Positions 45,796 to 53,627 of a DNA stretch of 64,000 bases are shown here, in pieces (position 1 is the first letter of the stretch; the number at the start of each line of letters is the position of its first letter). Below the pieces are notes generated by a model. The model searched no databases. It had not been told where the DNA came from and saw nothing but the letters and a program-made list of their open reading frames with translations. A program made the translations under genes and the position numbers. Source of the stretch: Phaeobacter porticola (GTDB lineage Bacteria > Pseudomonadota > Alphaproteobacteria > Rhodobacterales > Rhodobacteraceae); the NCBI RefSeq assembly GCF_001888185.1, contig NZ_CP016364.1, forward strand, positions 2,666,001-2,730,000. The letters are read 5' to 3'.

Positions 45796-46143
45796 TCAGG
45801 CAGCAGCCACCACAATCATCTCGACCAGCAGTTCGGGCCGTGCCAGCTTGGCTTCGCCGCAGGCCCGCGCCGGAGCCGCACCCTCAGGCACCCAGGCATC
45901 CCAAACCTCGTTCATCGCCGTAAAATTGGCCATATCGGAGAGCCAGATCGTGCATTGGAGCATGCGGGATTTGTCACTGCCTGCCTCGGCCAGAAGGGCG
46001 TCTATCTTATCGAGGCAATCCTGCGTCTGCTGGGCAATGCTGGCCCCGGCGGTGCCGACCTGACCACAGAGGTAGATGGTATCGCCATGCTTGACGATTT
46101 TGCTCATGCGGGTGCCGGTATGGTGGCGTTCGATCTGTGTCAT
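45796..46143 (-). CDS. RidA/YjgF-family protein
   Basis: Small trimeric protein, 115 residues; the family hydrolyses reactive enamine/imine intermediates or related deamination products. I start at ATG 46143 (MTQIERHH), with GAGGATC upstream; the longer open frame has no homology. It shows [18 protein letters not shown] and the C-terminal [31 protein letters not shown] segment with the Arg and Glu typical of active sites in the Rid3-5 groups. Convergent with the btu-like permease and divergent from the BMP transporter operon. Confidence 0.9.
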   Translation of the reverse strand: MTQIERHHTGTRMSKIVKHGDTIYLCGQVGTAGASIAQQTQDCLDKIDALLAEAGSDKSRMLQCTIWLSDMANFTAMNEVWDAWVPEGAAPARACGEAKLARPELLVEMIVVAAA

Positions 46144-46470
46144 ATGATCCTCATGCAATGACGGCCACGCCGGAGGGCGGGTCTGCATCAGGGATATCGG
46201 TCCGGCCGTGGCATGGCAATGCACCCTGAGACGGACATCAGCTGCCAGCAATTCACCGGCAACAAGCCGTTCAAATACCGCACAAATTTTGATATTTGAA
46301 TTCATCCTTGCCGAAAAGAGAAGCGCCCCCCTATAGTTTCCCCTGCGGAACATATGGCGCGTATTGCCGGGCTCACGACCGAGCCCCTAGCGTCGACGAC
46401 ACGCGGGCACGACCGGCGACGTTCCAAAAGAGCCTGCAACACCGCAGGGCCATCGACAGGGGGAAATGAC
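46144..46470 (+). promoter_or_regulatory. 327-bp divergent promoter region with hairpin leader before the BMP transporter operon
   Basis: No gene is seen. Close to the transporter gene is a perfect hairpin GGGCTC-ACGACC-GAGCCC (46369-46386) and, about 25 nt later, a near copy of its core (GGGCACGACCGG), followed by CGTCGACG palindromic sequence between them. The AT-rich half (46280-46345) probably carries promoters. A purine- or base-sensing leader would fit the operon's contents but no known riboswitch core is recognised. Confidence 0.4.
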
Positions 46471-47502
46471 ATGACACCGACCAAGACCCGCGCGCGGATG
46501 TCGCGCCGCCAATTTCTGCTCAGCTGCGCGGCTGGCGCGCTGACCGTTTCGCTTGGCGCGACACTGCCCCATCAGGCCGCCGCAGCCGATCCGATCAAGG
46601 TTGCAGGCATCTACACCGTGCCCGTCGAACAGCAATGGGTCAGCCGGATCCATGTTGCCGCCCTCGCCGCCAAGGACCGTGGCGACATCACCTATATGTT
46701 CTCTGAGAACACTTCGAACACCGATTATCCGCGGGTGATGCGTGAATATGCCGAGCAGGGCCACAAACTGATCATCGGCGAGATATTCGGCGTGGAGGCT
46801 GAGGCCCGCGAAGTGGTCGCAGATTATCCCGATGTCGCCTTCTTGATGGGCTCTTCCTTCAAAGAAGACCCGGCGCTGCCCAATCTGGCGGTGTTTGACA
46901 ATTATATTCAGGATGCATCCTACCTGTCTGGCATTGTGGCCGGTGCCATGTCCGAGAGTGGCAATATCGGCATGGTTGGTGGCTTTCCCATTCCTGAGGT
47001 CAACCGCTTGATGCATGCCTTCATGGCGGGCGCGCGGGAGATGAATCCCGATATCACGTTCCAGGTCTCCTTCATCGGCAGCTGGTTCGATCCGCCCAAG
47101 GCCAAGGAAACCGCCTTTGCGATGATCGAGAACGGTGCTGATATGCTTTATGCAGAACGCTTTGGCGTATCAGACGCTGCCAAGGAAAAGGGCGTTCTGG
47201 CCATCGGCAATGTGATCGACACACAAGGCGACTACCCCGACACTGTGGCGGCCTCGGCCCTATGGCATTTTGAGCCAACTTTGAATGCCGCGATTGCCAA
47301 GGTACGGGATGGCAGCTTCACTGCGGCAGACTATGGCGTCTATTCCTTCATGAAGGAAGGTGGCGCATCACTGGCACCTTTTGGCACCTTTGAGGGGAAG
47401 ATTCCGCAGAAAGCGCTGGATCTGATCGCCAGCCGCACCGCAGCCATCAAGGATGGCTCCTACGAGGTGGAAATCAACGACGCTGAGCCTGCGTCCTCCT
47501 GA
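46471..47502 (+). CDS. BMP-family ABC transporter substrate-binding lipoprotein-like protein (Tat-type signal)
   Basis: Binding subunit of the BmpA/PnrA family, known for nucleosides and purine bases, 343 residues. Start ATG 46471 has CAGGGGGA upstream. The N-terminus has a twin-arginine-type signal, MSRRQFLLSCAAGALTV, ending near HQAAAADP. The fold is indicated by VAGIYTVPVEQQWVSR, LIIGEIFGVEAEAREVV and NIGMVGGFPIPEVNRLMHAF. First gene of a five-gene operon with ATPase, two permeases and a deaminase. Confidence 0.93.
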   Translation: MTPTKTRARMSRRQFLLSCAAGALTVSLGATLPHQAAAADPIKVAGIYTVPVEQQWVSRIHVAALAAKDRGDITYMFSENTSNTDYPRVMREYAEQGHKLIIGEIFGVEAEAREVVADYPDVAFLMGSSFKEDPALPNLAVFDNYIQDASYLSGIVAGAMSESGNIGMVGGFPIPEVNRLMHAFMAGAREMNPDITFQVSFIGSWFDPPKAKETAFAMIENGADMLYAERFGVSDAAKEKGVLAIGNVIDTQGDYPDTVAASALWHFEPTLNAAIAKVRDGSFTAADYGVYSFMKEGGASLAPFGTFEGKIPQKALDLIASRTAAIKDGSYEVEINDAEPASS

Positions 47503-47515
47503 CGGGAGGCCGCCA

Positions 47516-49084
47516 ATGGCGTCCGATAAAATGGCACAGGCACCGGGTCTCACCCCGGTGCTGCGCCTTCTGAACATCACCAAATGCTTTGGCAGTGTCA
47601 CCGCGAACGATGACGTGAGCTTTGACCTGTTTCCGGGCGAAGTCATTGCCTTGCTTGGGGAAAACGGCGCGGGCAAGACCACGCTGATGAATATTCTGTT
47701 TGGTCAGTATATGGCCAATTCAGGCGGCGTGGAGCTGTTCGGCGCCCCCCTGCCGCCCGGTGCGCCGCGCGCGGCCCTGGATGGTGGCGTCGGCATGGTG
47801 CATCAGCATTTCACATTGGCGGACAATCTGACGGTCTGGGAGAATATCACCCTTGGTGTAGAGCCGCTGCTGGGCCTCGGCCTGCGGGCAGGACCGGCCA
47901 AGGCCCGCATCCGGGCGCTGGCCGAACAGTTTCACCTGAAGGTCGATCCCAACGCGAAGGTGTCGCGACTCACCGTTGGCGAACGTCAGCGGGTCGAGAT
48001 CCTGAAGGCACTGTACCGGGACGCACGGATCCTCATTCTGGACGAACCCACAGCGGTCCTGACGCCGCAGGAGGCCGATGCGCTGTTTGCCACCCTGCGC
48101 GAAGCCATCAACCGGGGGTTGTCCGTGATCTTCATCTCGCATAAACTACATGAGGTGATGGCAATTTCCGACCGGGTTCTGGTGCTACGCCACGGCAAGT
48201 TGGTTGCCGAACGGCAGACCGCTGACACCAACCGGGATGAGCTGGCCGCCCTGATGGTTGGTGCCGATTTGGTGCCAGCAAAGTTCGCCGCCAACGCCCC
48301 CGGCCCTGCCCTGTTGCAGTTGCGCGATGTCACCACGCCCAGCGCTGCGGCCAGCCCCGGTTTGCAGCATGTCTCACTTGATCTGGCGGCGGGTCAGATC
48401 ACCGGATTGGCCGGGGTGTCCGGCAATGGTCAGGCGGCGCTGTCTGATCTGGTCTCGGGCCTGATCACGCCGCAGTCCGGCAGTCTGACACTGAATGGCA
48501 CAAATCCATCCGGCTGGTCGCCCCGTCAGGCAATCACCGCCGGGATCGCCCGCATTCCTGAAGATCGCCACAAGACAGGCACCATCGCGGATTTTGATCT
48601 GACGGAGAATGCGATCCTTGAAACCTATGCCACCCGCTTCAGCCACCGGGGCTGGCTCGACTGGCGGGCCGCGCGTGACTTCGCCAAGACCGTGATCGCA
48701 GGCTATGACGTGCGCTGTCCCGGCCCGGACACCCGCATCCGACTGCTGTCCGGCGGTAATATGCAAAAGCTGATCCTTGGCCGCGTGCTGGAACAATCGC
48801 CGCAGATCATCCTGGCCAACCAGCCAGTGCGCGGGTTGGATATCGGTGCAGTCACCTATGTACATGAACAGCTGGCCAAAGCCTGCGCACGTGGGGCGGC
48901 GGTTCTGCTGATTTCCGAGGATCTGGACGAGATAATGCAGCTTTCTGATGTGATCCATGTGATCAGCGAAGGACGCCTTAGCCCCGGGTTCACCCGAGGT
49001 TCTAAACAGCCAGAAGAACTGGGGGCCTGGATGGCTGGTCATGGCTTTGACACCCCACAGACGGAGGATGGCCATGCGGCTTGA
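47516..49084 (+). CDS. Double-domain ABC ATPase of a nucleoside/base importer
   Basis: The 522-residue ATPase has two fused nucleotide-binding domains, as in the sugar/nucleoside CUT2 class. Domain 1 has Walker A GENGAGKTTLM and DEPTAVLTPQE; domain 2 has a degenerate Walker A (GVSGNGQAALSD), signature LSGGNMQKL and a Walker B ending in Asn instead of Asp (IILANQPVRGLD), normal for this family. RBS GGGAGG precedes ATG 47516. Overlaps the next permease gene. Confidence 0.94.
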   Translation: MASDKMAQAPGLTPVLRLLNITKCFGSVTANDDVSFDLFPGEVIALLGENGAGKTTLMNILFGQYMANSGGVELFGAPLPPGAPRAALDGGVGMVHQHFTLADNLTVWENITLGVEPLLGLGLRAGPAKARIRALAEQFHLKVDPNAKVSRLTVGERQRVEILKALYRDARILILDEPTAVLTPQEADALFATLREAINRGLSVIFISHKLHEVMAISDRVLVLRHGKLVAERQTADTNRDELAALMVGADLVPAKFAANAPGPALLQLRDVTTPSAAASPGLQHVSLDLAAGQITGLAGVSGNGQAALSDLVSGLITPQSGSLTLNGTNPSGWSPRQAITAGIARIPEDRHKTGTIADFDLTENAILETYATRFSHRGWLDWRAARDFAKTVIAGYDVRCPGPDTRIRLLSGGNMQKLILGRVLEQSPQIILANQPVRGLDIGAVTYVHEQLAKACARGAAVLLISEDLDEIMQLSDVIHVISEGRLSPGFTRGSKQPEELGAWMAGHGFDTPQTEDGHAA

Positions 49085-50123
49085 ACCGATTGCCGCACCG
49101 AGCTGGCAGCGGCGGCTGATGCCGCCTGCGCTGGCGCTGCTGGCGACCTTTGCCCTTGCCGCGCTGCTGGCACAGATCGCGGGCGGAGAGCCGCTGTCGA
49201 TTTTTGGCCTGATCCTGACTGGGGCGTTTGGGTCGAAATTTGCGCTGCTTGAGACGCTGAACCGGGCCACCCCGTTGATTTTTACCGGCCTCGCTATTGC
49301 CGTCGCCTTTCGTGCCAAGCTCTGGAATATCGGAGCCGAGGCGCAGCTTTATGCGGGGGCTGTGATCACCGTTGTTCTCGGCACCGGCGCGCTGAACCTG
49401 CCTGCGCCGCTGTTGCTGCCTCTGCTCGGCGCGGCGGCGCTGATCGCGGGGGCGGTGCTGCTGCTGGGGCCTGCGCTGTTGAAGACACGGCTGGGGGTGG
49501 ATGAGGTGGTTACAACGCTGCTGTTCAACTTCATATTCCTGTTGTTCGTCTCCTACCTTCTGGAAGGGCCGCTGAAGGATCCGATGGGCATGGGTTGGCC
49601 AAAATCACCACGGCTGAGCGCCGACGCGCGGCTCCCCCGCGTGGTGGACGGGCTGCGGCTGCACTGGGGGTTTGCGCTGGCGCTTATTTCGGCTTTGGTG
49701 ATCTGGGTGATCAACACCCGCACCACGCTGGGCTATGAGATGCGCGCAGTTGGCCAGAATGCCGAAGCCGCGCGATTTGCGGGCATCCCAGTCACAAAGG
49801 TGATCCTGAAAACCGCGCTGTTGTCTGGCGGTCTGGCCGGATTGGCGGGCTATTCCGAAGTATCAGGCCTGAAAGGGGCGCTGACGCTCGATCTGAGCCC
49901 CGGTTTTGGCTACACGGGCATCGTTGTGGCCATGCTGGCGCTGCTGCATCCAATTGGCGTGGTTTTTGCAGCGCTGTTCGTCGCCGCGATATTTGTCGGG
50001 GCGGACAGTATGAGCCGGGCCGCAGGTGTTCCCAGCTATCTGGCCGATATCATGTTGGCCTCTGCCCTGCTGCTGATGGTGCTGGCGATCCTTCTGAGCA
50101 AATTCCGGCTGCGGAGGGACTGA
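49074..50123 (+). CDS. BMP-type ABC transporter permease 1
   Basis: Integral membrane subunit (YufP type) with about nine hydrophobic segments, 349 residues from ATG 49074, for which CGGAGG lies at the right distance; ATG 49068 is an alternative. Visible family features are TPLIFTGLAIAVAFRAKLWNIGAEAQLYAG and the cytoplasmic EMRAVGQNAEAARFAGIPV. The start overlaps the ATPase gene by 11 nt; permease 2 follows after 1 nt. Confidence 0.93.
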   Translation: MRLEPIAAPSWQRRLMPPALALLATFALAALLAQIAGGEPLSIFGLILTGAFGSKFALLETLNRATPLIFTGLAIAVAFRAKLWNIGAEAQLYAGAVITVVLGTGALNLPAPLLLPLLGAAALIAGAVLLLGPALLKTRLGVDEVVTTLLFNFIFLLFVSYLLEGPLKDPMGMGWPKSPRLSADARLPRVVDGLRLHWGFALALISALVIWVINTRTTLGYEMRAVGQNAEAARFAGIPVTKVILKTALLSGGLAGLAGYSEVSGLKGALTLDLSPGFGYTGIVVAMLALLHPIGVVFAALFVAAIFVGADSMSRAAGVPSYLADIMLASALLLMVLAILLSKFRLRRD

Positions 50124-50124
50124 G

Positions 50125-51069
50125 ATGGATATCCTCGAAATCCTGCTTTCTGCCAGCTTCTGGGCCGCCGCGATCCGCATCGCCTCGCCGCTGATCTTTG
50201 CCACGTTGGGAGAGCTGATCTGCGAACGGGCCGGCGTGCTGAACCTCGGGATTGAGGGGATCATGGTCGCTGGCGCCTTTTCCGGCTGGATCGCGGTCTG
50301 GGCCGGGCTGCCGCTCTGGGGCGGGGTTGGTGTGGCCCTGCTGACCGGCATGGGTTTTGGTCTGCTGCATGCGACGCTCAGCGTGCCGTTTGGGTTGTCG
50401 CAACATGTGGTGGGCATCGGGCTGACACTGCTGGCCACCTCGCTGACCTTTTACACTTACCGCGTGGTGCTGCCGGAGGTGTCATCGCCGCCTAAGATCG
50501 AAGCCTTCCAACCCTATGAGATCCCGTTTTTATCAGATCTGCCGCTACTCGGCCCGGCGCTGTTTTCCCAAACACCGCTGACCTATGCCGCCTTTGTGCT
50601 GGCAGCACTCTGCGCCTACACGCTGTATCGCACGCCGCTGGGGCTGGCGGTGCGGGCCGCAGGCGAGAACCCATCGGCAGTGGCCGCTCAGGGGCTGTCC
50701 GTGACCGCGATCCGCATGGGCGCGGTGGTCGTCGGTAGCGGGTTTATGGCGGTTGGCGGCGCGTTCCTGACGCTCTCGGCCTTTGACAGTTTCTTTTTCG
50801 ATATGGTGAACGGGCGCGGCTGGATCTGCATTGCGCTGGTTGTCTTTGGCGCGTGGCGACCGGGCAAGGCGGTGCTGGGCGCCATCCTCTTTGCCGCCTT
50901 TGATGCGCTGCAAATCCGCCTGCAACAAACCGGGATCGGCGCGGTGGTGCCTTATCAGCTGTTTCTGATGCTGCCCTATATTCTATCGATACTGGCGCTG
51001 ATCCTGATGTCGCGCCGCGCCGAGGTGCCCGCCGCGCTGATGGTGCCATTCAACAAGGGAGAAAGATGA
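50125..51069 (+). CDS. BMP-type ABC transporter permease 2
   Basis: Second membrane subunit (YufQ type), 314 residues, hydrophobic throughout. SPLIFATLGELICERAGVLNLGIEGIM at the N-terminus and AVRAAGENPSAVAAQGLSV in a cytoplasmic loop match the family. Its stop overlaps the deaminase start (ATGA), so uptake and deamination are translationally coupled. Confidence 0.93.
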   Translation: MDILEILLSASFWAAAIRIASPLIFATLGELICERAGVLNLGIEGIMVAGAFSGWIAVWAGLPLWGGVGVALLTGMGFGLLHATLSVPFGLSQHVVGIGLTLLATSLTFYTYRVVLPEVSSPPKIEAFQPYEIPFLSDLPLLGPALFSQTPLTYAAFVLAALCAYTLYRTPLGLAVRAAGENPSAVAAQGLSVTAIRMGAVVVGSGFMAVGGAFLTLSAFDSFFFDMVNGRGWICIALVVFGAWRPGKAVLGAILFAAFDALQIRLQQTGIGAVVPYQLFLMLPYILSILALILMSRRAEVPAALMVPFNKGER

Positions 51070-52349
51070 TGTTGGACCTGTTGATCAAGGGCGGCACCCT
51101 GCCCGATGGCTCGGTCGCGGATATCGGCATCACTGGTGACACGATCACCGAGGTGGCCCCCTCCATTGACGCGACAGCCGGGGAGACCATCGAGGCCAGC
51201 GGTGATCTGGTCGCGCCGCCCTTTGTCGATCCGCATTTCCATATGGATGCGACGCTGTCCTATGGGCTGCCGCGGGTCAATGCCTCTGGCACGCTCCTGG
51301 AGGGGATCAGCCTATGGGGGGAGCTGCGCGAGGAGGCCAGTGTCGACGATATGGTCAGCCGCGCGCTGACCTATTGCGACTGGGCGGCCAGCATGGGGTT
51401 GCTGGCAATCCGCACCCATGTCGATACCACCGCCGATCACCTGCGGGGCGTGACCGCGATGCTGGAGGTCCGCGAGGCCGTGAAGGAGTATATCGATCTG
51501 CAATTGGTCGCCTTTCCGCAGGACGGGTTGTACCGGGCGGAAAACGGGCGTGAAAATCTGATCCGCGCACTGGATATGGGCGTCGATGTGGTTGGCGGCA
51601 TCCCGCATTTCGAACGCAGCATGCAGGATGGCGCGGACTCTCTGCGTGACCTTTGCAAGATTGCGGCGGATCGGGGGCTACAGGTCGACATCCATTGTGA
51701 CGAAACCGATGATCCGCTGTCGCGCCACATCGAAACCCTGGCGCAGGAAACCCAGCGCCACGGGTTGCAGGGACGGGTTGCGGGCAGTCACCTGACCTCC
51801 ATGCACTCGATGGACAATTACTACGTCTCAAAGCTGTTGCCGCTGATTGCCGAGGCCGGGATTGCGGCCATCCCCAATCCGCTGATTAATATCGTCTTGC
51901 AGGGGCGGCATGACAGTTTTCCCAAACGGCGCGGGCTGACCCGGGTGAAGGAATTGCTGGCCCATGGCGTCACGGTGGGCTGGGGGCAGGATTGCGTTCT
52001 GGATCCGTGGTACAGCTTCGGCACCGGGGACATGCTGGATGTCGCCTTCATGGGGATGCATGTCGCGCAAATGACCCACCCGGATGAGATGGCCCATTGT
52101 TTCACCATGGTAACCGAGAGCAATGCCGCCATCATGGGGCTGGACGGCTATGGCCTGAAGAAAGGCGATCGCGCGTCTCTCGTGGTGCTGGATGCCGCCA
52201 CCCCGACCGAGGCACTGCGGCTGCGGCCTGCGCGCCTTGCCGTCGTGACCAAGGGCAAGGTGATCAGCCGGAGCGCGCGCGGCGATGCGGATATATCCAT
52301 CCCCGGCCGCCCGGCACAGGTACGGCGGCGCCATCAGATGCCCGGATGA
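51066..52349 (+). CDS. Cytosine deaminase-like amidohydrolase
   Basis: Metal-dependent hydrolase of 427 residues closely resembling CodA. Metal ligands are visible: His57-Phe-His59 in VDPHFHMD, His in DIHCDETDD, His in GSHLTSMHS and the catalytic Asp in GQDCVLDPW. PFPKRRGLTRVKE-like segment (SFPKRRGLTRVKELL) also matches. The CodA GHDD segment reads GQDC here, so the residue after the metal Asp (Asp314 in E. coli, which affects specificity) is Cys. The substrate may therefore be cytosine, another pyrimidine, or a related amino-heterocycle. Coupled to a BMP-type importer, so it acts on an imported base. Confidence 0.9.
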   Translation: MMLDLLIKGGTLPDGSVADIGITGDTITEVAPSIDATAGETIEASGDLVAPPFVDPHFHMDATLSYGLPRVNASGTLLEGISLWGELREEASVDDMVSRALTYCDWAASMGLLAIRTHVDTTADHLRGVTAMLEVREAVKEYIDLQLVAFPQDGLYRAENGRENLIRALDMGVDVVGGIPHFERSMQDGADSLRDLCKIAADRGLQVDIHCDETDDPLSRHIETLAQETQRHGLQGRVAGSHLTSMHSMDNYYVSKLLPLIAEAGIAAIPNPLINIVLQGRHDSFPKRRGLTRVKELLAHGVTVGWGQDCVLDPWYSFGTGDMLDVAFMGMHVAQMTHPDEMAHCFTMVTESNAAIMGLDGYGLKKGDRASLVVLDAATPTEALRLRPARLAVVTKGKVISRSARGDADISIPGRPAQVRRRHQMPG

Positions 52350-52356
52350 CCTGACA

Positions 52357-52938
52357 TCAGATCAACAGATACGGCAGGCCAACCCCCGCCGCCGTCAGTA
52401 ACAGCAGGGCTACCAGCATCACCAACCCGTCGCGGGTCAACATCGCAACGGCGAGGCTGCTGACCACAATCCCCAGCGTCGAGGAGCTGAACGGCACCAG
52501 CTCGAGAAAGGGCATCGCCAGCCCGCAAAGCGCGCAGATGACCCGTGGGATTGTCAGAAAAGGCTGCCGGAGCAGCATTTTGACACGGGCCTCCGTGTGG
52601 CGATCCAGAAACCGCGCCATGCGGCGCATCGGCCCCAAGACCTTTCGCGCGCGGTCAGAGGAGACGCGCTGCCTGCGAAGCCAATCCGGCAACCAAAGAT
52701 GATCACGGCCTAGTGTCATCTGCGCCGCAATCAGAAAGATCAACATCCCGCAAACCGTAGAGAACAACGGCACCCCGCTGAGCGGTGAAACAACCGCCAT
52801 GGCCGGCAAGAGCAAGGTGGCTGACATCGAAGAATGGCCGAGATCCTCAACCACGTCGGCAACGCTGATGCTGTCCTCCTCCAACAGCTCAGTTGTGGCC
52901 TCAATCATCTCTCCCACCGGGTGATCCTGCGTTGTCAT
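52357..52938 (-). CDS. ExoD-family membrane protein
   Basis: Family named after Rhizobium ExoD, linked to exopolysaccharide production and alkaline/stress tolerance. I start at ATG 52938, with AGGAGAC upstream, giving 193 residues; longer open frame upstream is not coding. The family signature is SATLLLPAMAVVSPLSGVPLFSTVCGMLIFLIAAQMTLGRDHLWLPDWL (residues about 40-88), followed by three to four transmembrane helices. An exact EcfG-type promoter lies 55-80 nt upstream on the minus strand. Confidence 0.9.
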   Translation of the reverse strand: MTTQDHPVGEMIEATTELLEEDSISVADVVEDLGHSSMSATLLLPAMAVVSPLSGVPLFSTVCGMLIFLIAAQMTLGRDHLWLPDWLRRQRVSSDRARKVLGPMRRMARFLDRHTEARVKMLLRQPFLTIPRVICALCGLAMPFLELVPFSSSTLGIVVSSLAVAMLTRDGLVMLVALLLLTAAGVGLPYLLI

Positions 52939-52992
52939 ATGTGTCTGTCTCCTATCGGTCCGGCCATCGGCACACTGTGTCCTACCGTGCCA

Positions 52993-53018
52993 AACGCCTG
53001 TGACAGTGCTGCGGTTCC
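52993..53018 (-). promoter_or_regulatory. EcfG-type promoter of exoD
   Basis: On the minus strand GGAAC (53018-53014), 17-nt spacer, CGTT (52996-52993): exact match to the GGAAC-N16/17-CGTT consensus of alphaproteobacterial EcfG sigma factors. It lies 55 nt before the exoD ATG. Confidence 0.82.
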
Positions 53019-53105
53019 TGGGCTTGCACGGCAATTGTCCGGGTGGGCCACAACCCCGGCTTAACGACAGTAAATAATTTTCTTGGTCCCTCAGCCGCTT
53101 TAGCG

Positions 53106-53131
53106 GGAACCCATCAGCCGGATAGAACGTT
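53106..53131 (+). promoter_or_regulatory. EcfG-type promoter of the entericidin gene
   Basis: GGAAC (53106-53110), 17-nt spacer, CGTT (53128-53131): exact consensus match. The predicted transcript would start near 53139, leaving a leader of about 145 nt before the entericidin ATG at 53285. Confidence 0.8.
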
Positions 53132-53143
53132 GTCCCAGCGAAA

Positions 53144-53258
53144 CCCCGTAACGAGACGGGGCAGGCTCCACCTGATCGGAGCCGTCCAGGGCTGCGACCG
53201 GGCTTAAGCCCGCGCCCTACTAAAACCGGGGCCGTTTCGGCCTGACCAAAATGGCCCC
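53144..53258 (+). ncRNA. Four-hairpin leader (or small RNA) before the entericidin gene
   Basis: Downstream of the EcfG promoter are four successive inverted repeats: CCCCGT/ACGGGG (53144-53161), GGCTCC/GGAGCC (53164-53183), GGGCTTAAGCCC (53200-53211) and GGGGCC/GGCCCC (53228-53258). No open frame occupies this stretch. It is either a structured 5' UTR or a distinct stress-induced RNA; the last stem ends 26 nt before the coding start. Confidence 0.5.
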
Positions 53259-53284
53259 GTGCCGTCAAACAAAAGGAAACTGAA

Positions 53285-53410
53285 ATGCGACTGATAATTG
53301 CCGCTCTTGCCCTGGCCGGTCTGGCCGCCTGCGAAACCACCGAAGGTTTTGGTCGCGATGTCTCTGACCTTGGCGACGCGATCACAGAAGAATCGCAAGA
53401 AGCACAGTAA
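53285..53410 (+). CDS. Entericidin-like small lipoprotein
   Basis: A 41-residue peptide, MRLIIAALALAGLAAC followed by a short acidic tail. The lipobox LAGLAAC puts the lipidated Cys at residue 16, leaving a mature peptide of about 26 residues with DVSDLGDAI, typical of the EcnA/EcnB family. RBS AAAAGGAAA precedes the ATG and a strong terminator follows. In Enterobacteria entericidins are stationary-phase envelope peptides; here an EcfG promoter upstream implies general-stress control. Confidence 0.85.
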   Translation: MRLIIAALALAGLAACETTEGFGRDVSDLGDAITEESQEAQ

Positions 53411-53427
53411 ACACACCCCTTTATGAA

Positions 53428-53459
53428 CACCCCGTCAGAGCGCTCTGACGGGGTGCTTT
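53428..53459 (+). terminator. Rho-independent terminator after the entericidin gene
   Basis: CACCCCGTCAGAGC/GCTCTGACGGGGTG is a perfect 28-bp palindrome, forming a 12-bp stem with a GCGC loop, followed by CTTTT. It lies 17 nt past the stop codon. Confidence 0.9.
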
Positions 53460-53627
53460 TGTCTGAAATAGGCATAGTTCCGGCGAACAGAACAACCATG
53501 ACCGGTGTTGACCTTCGTTGCCACAGCACGGAACCGTGGCAGCGGATGGCGCACCCTGTTTGACATGCCATTCAACAGTCAATCATGTACCAAAGACCGC
53601 CCACTGAGTTTTTGACCGAGGATGCTG

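Noticed and set aside
46347-46372. GGAAC upstream of the BMP transporter as an EcfG promoter
   Set aside because: After 16-17 nt the sequence is CGGG/GGGC-like rather than CGTT.
53530-53560. GGAAC followed by TGTT upstream of the MscS gene as an EcfG promoter
   Set aside because: The spacing is 22 nt and the -10 element is imperfect, outside the N16/17 rule.
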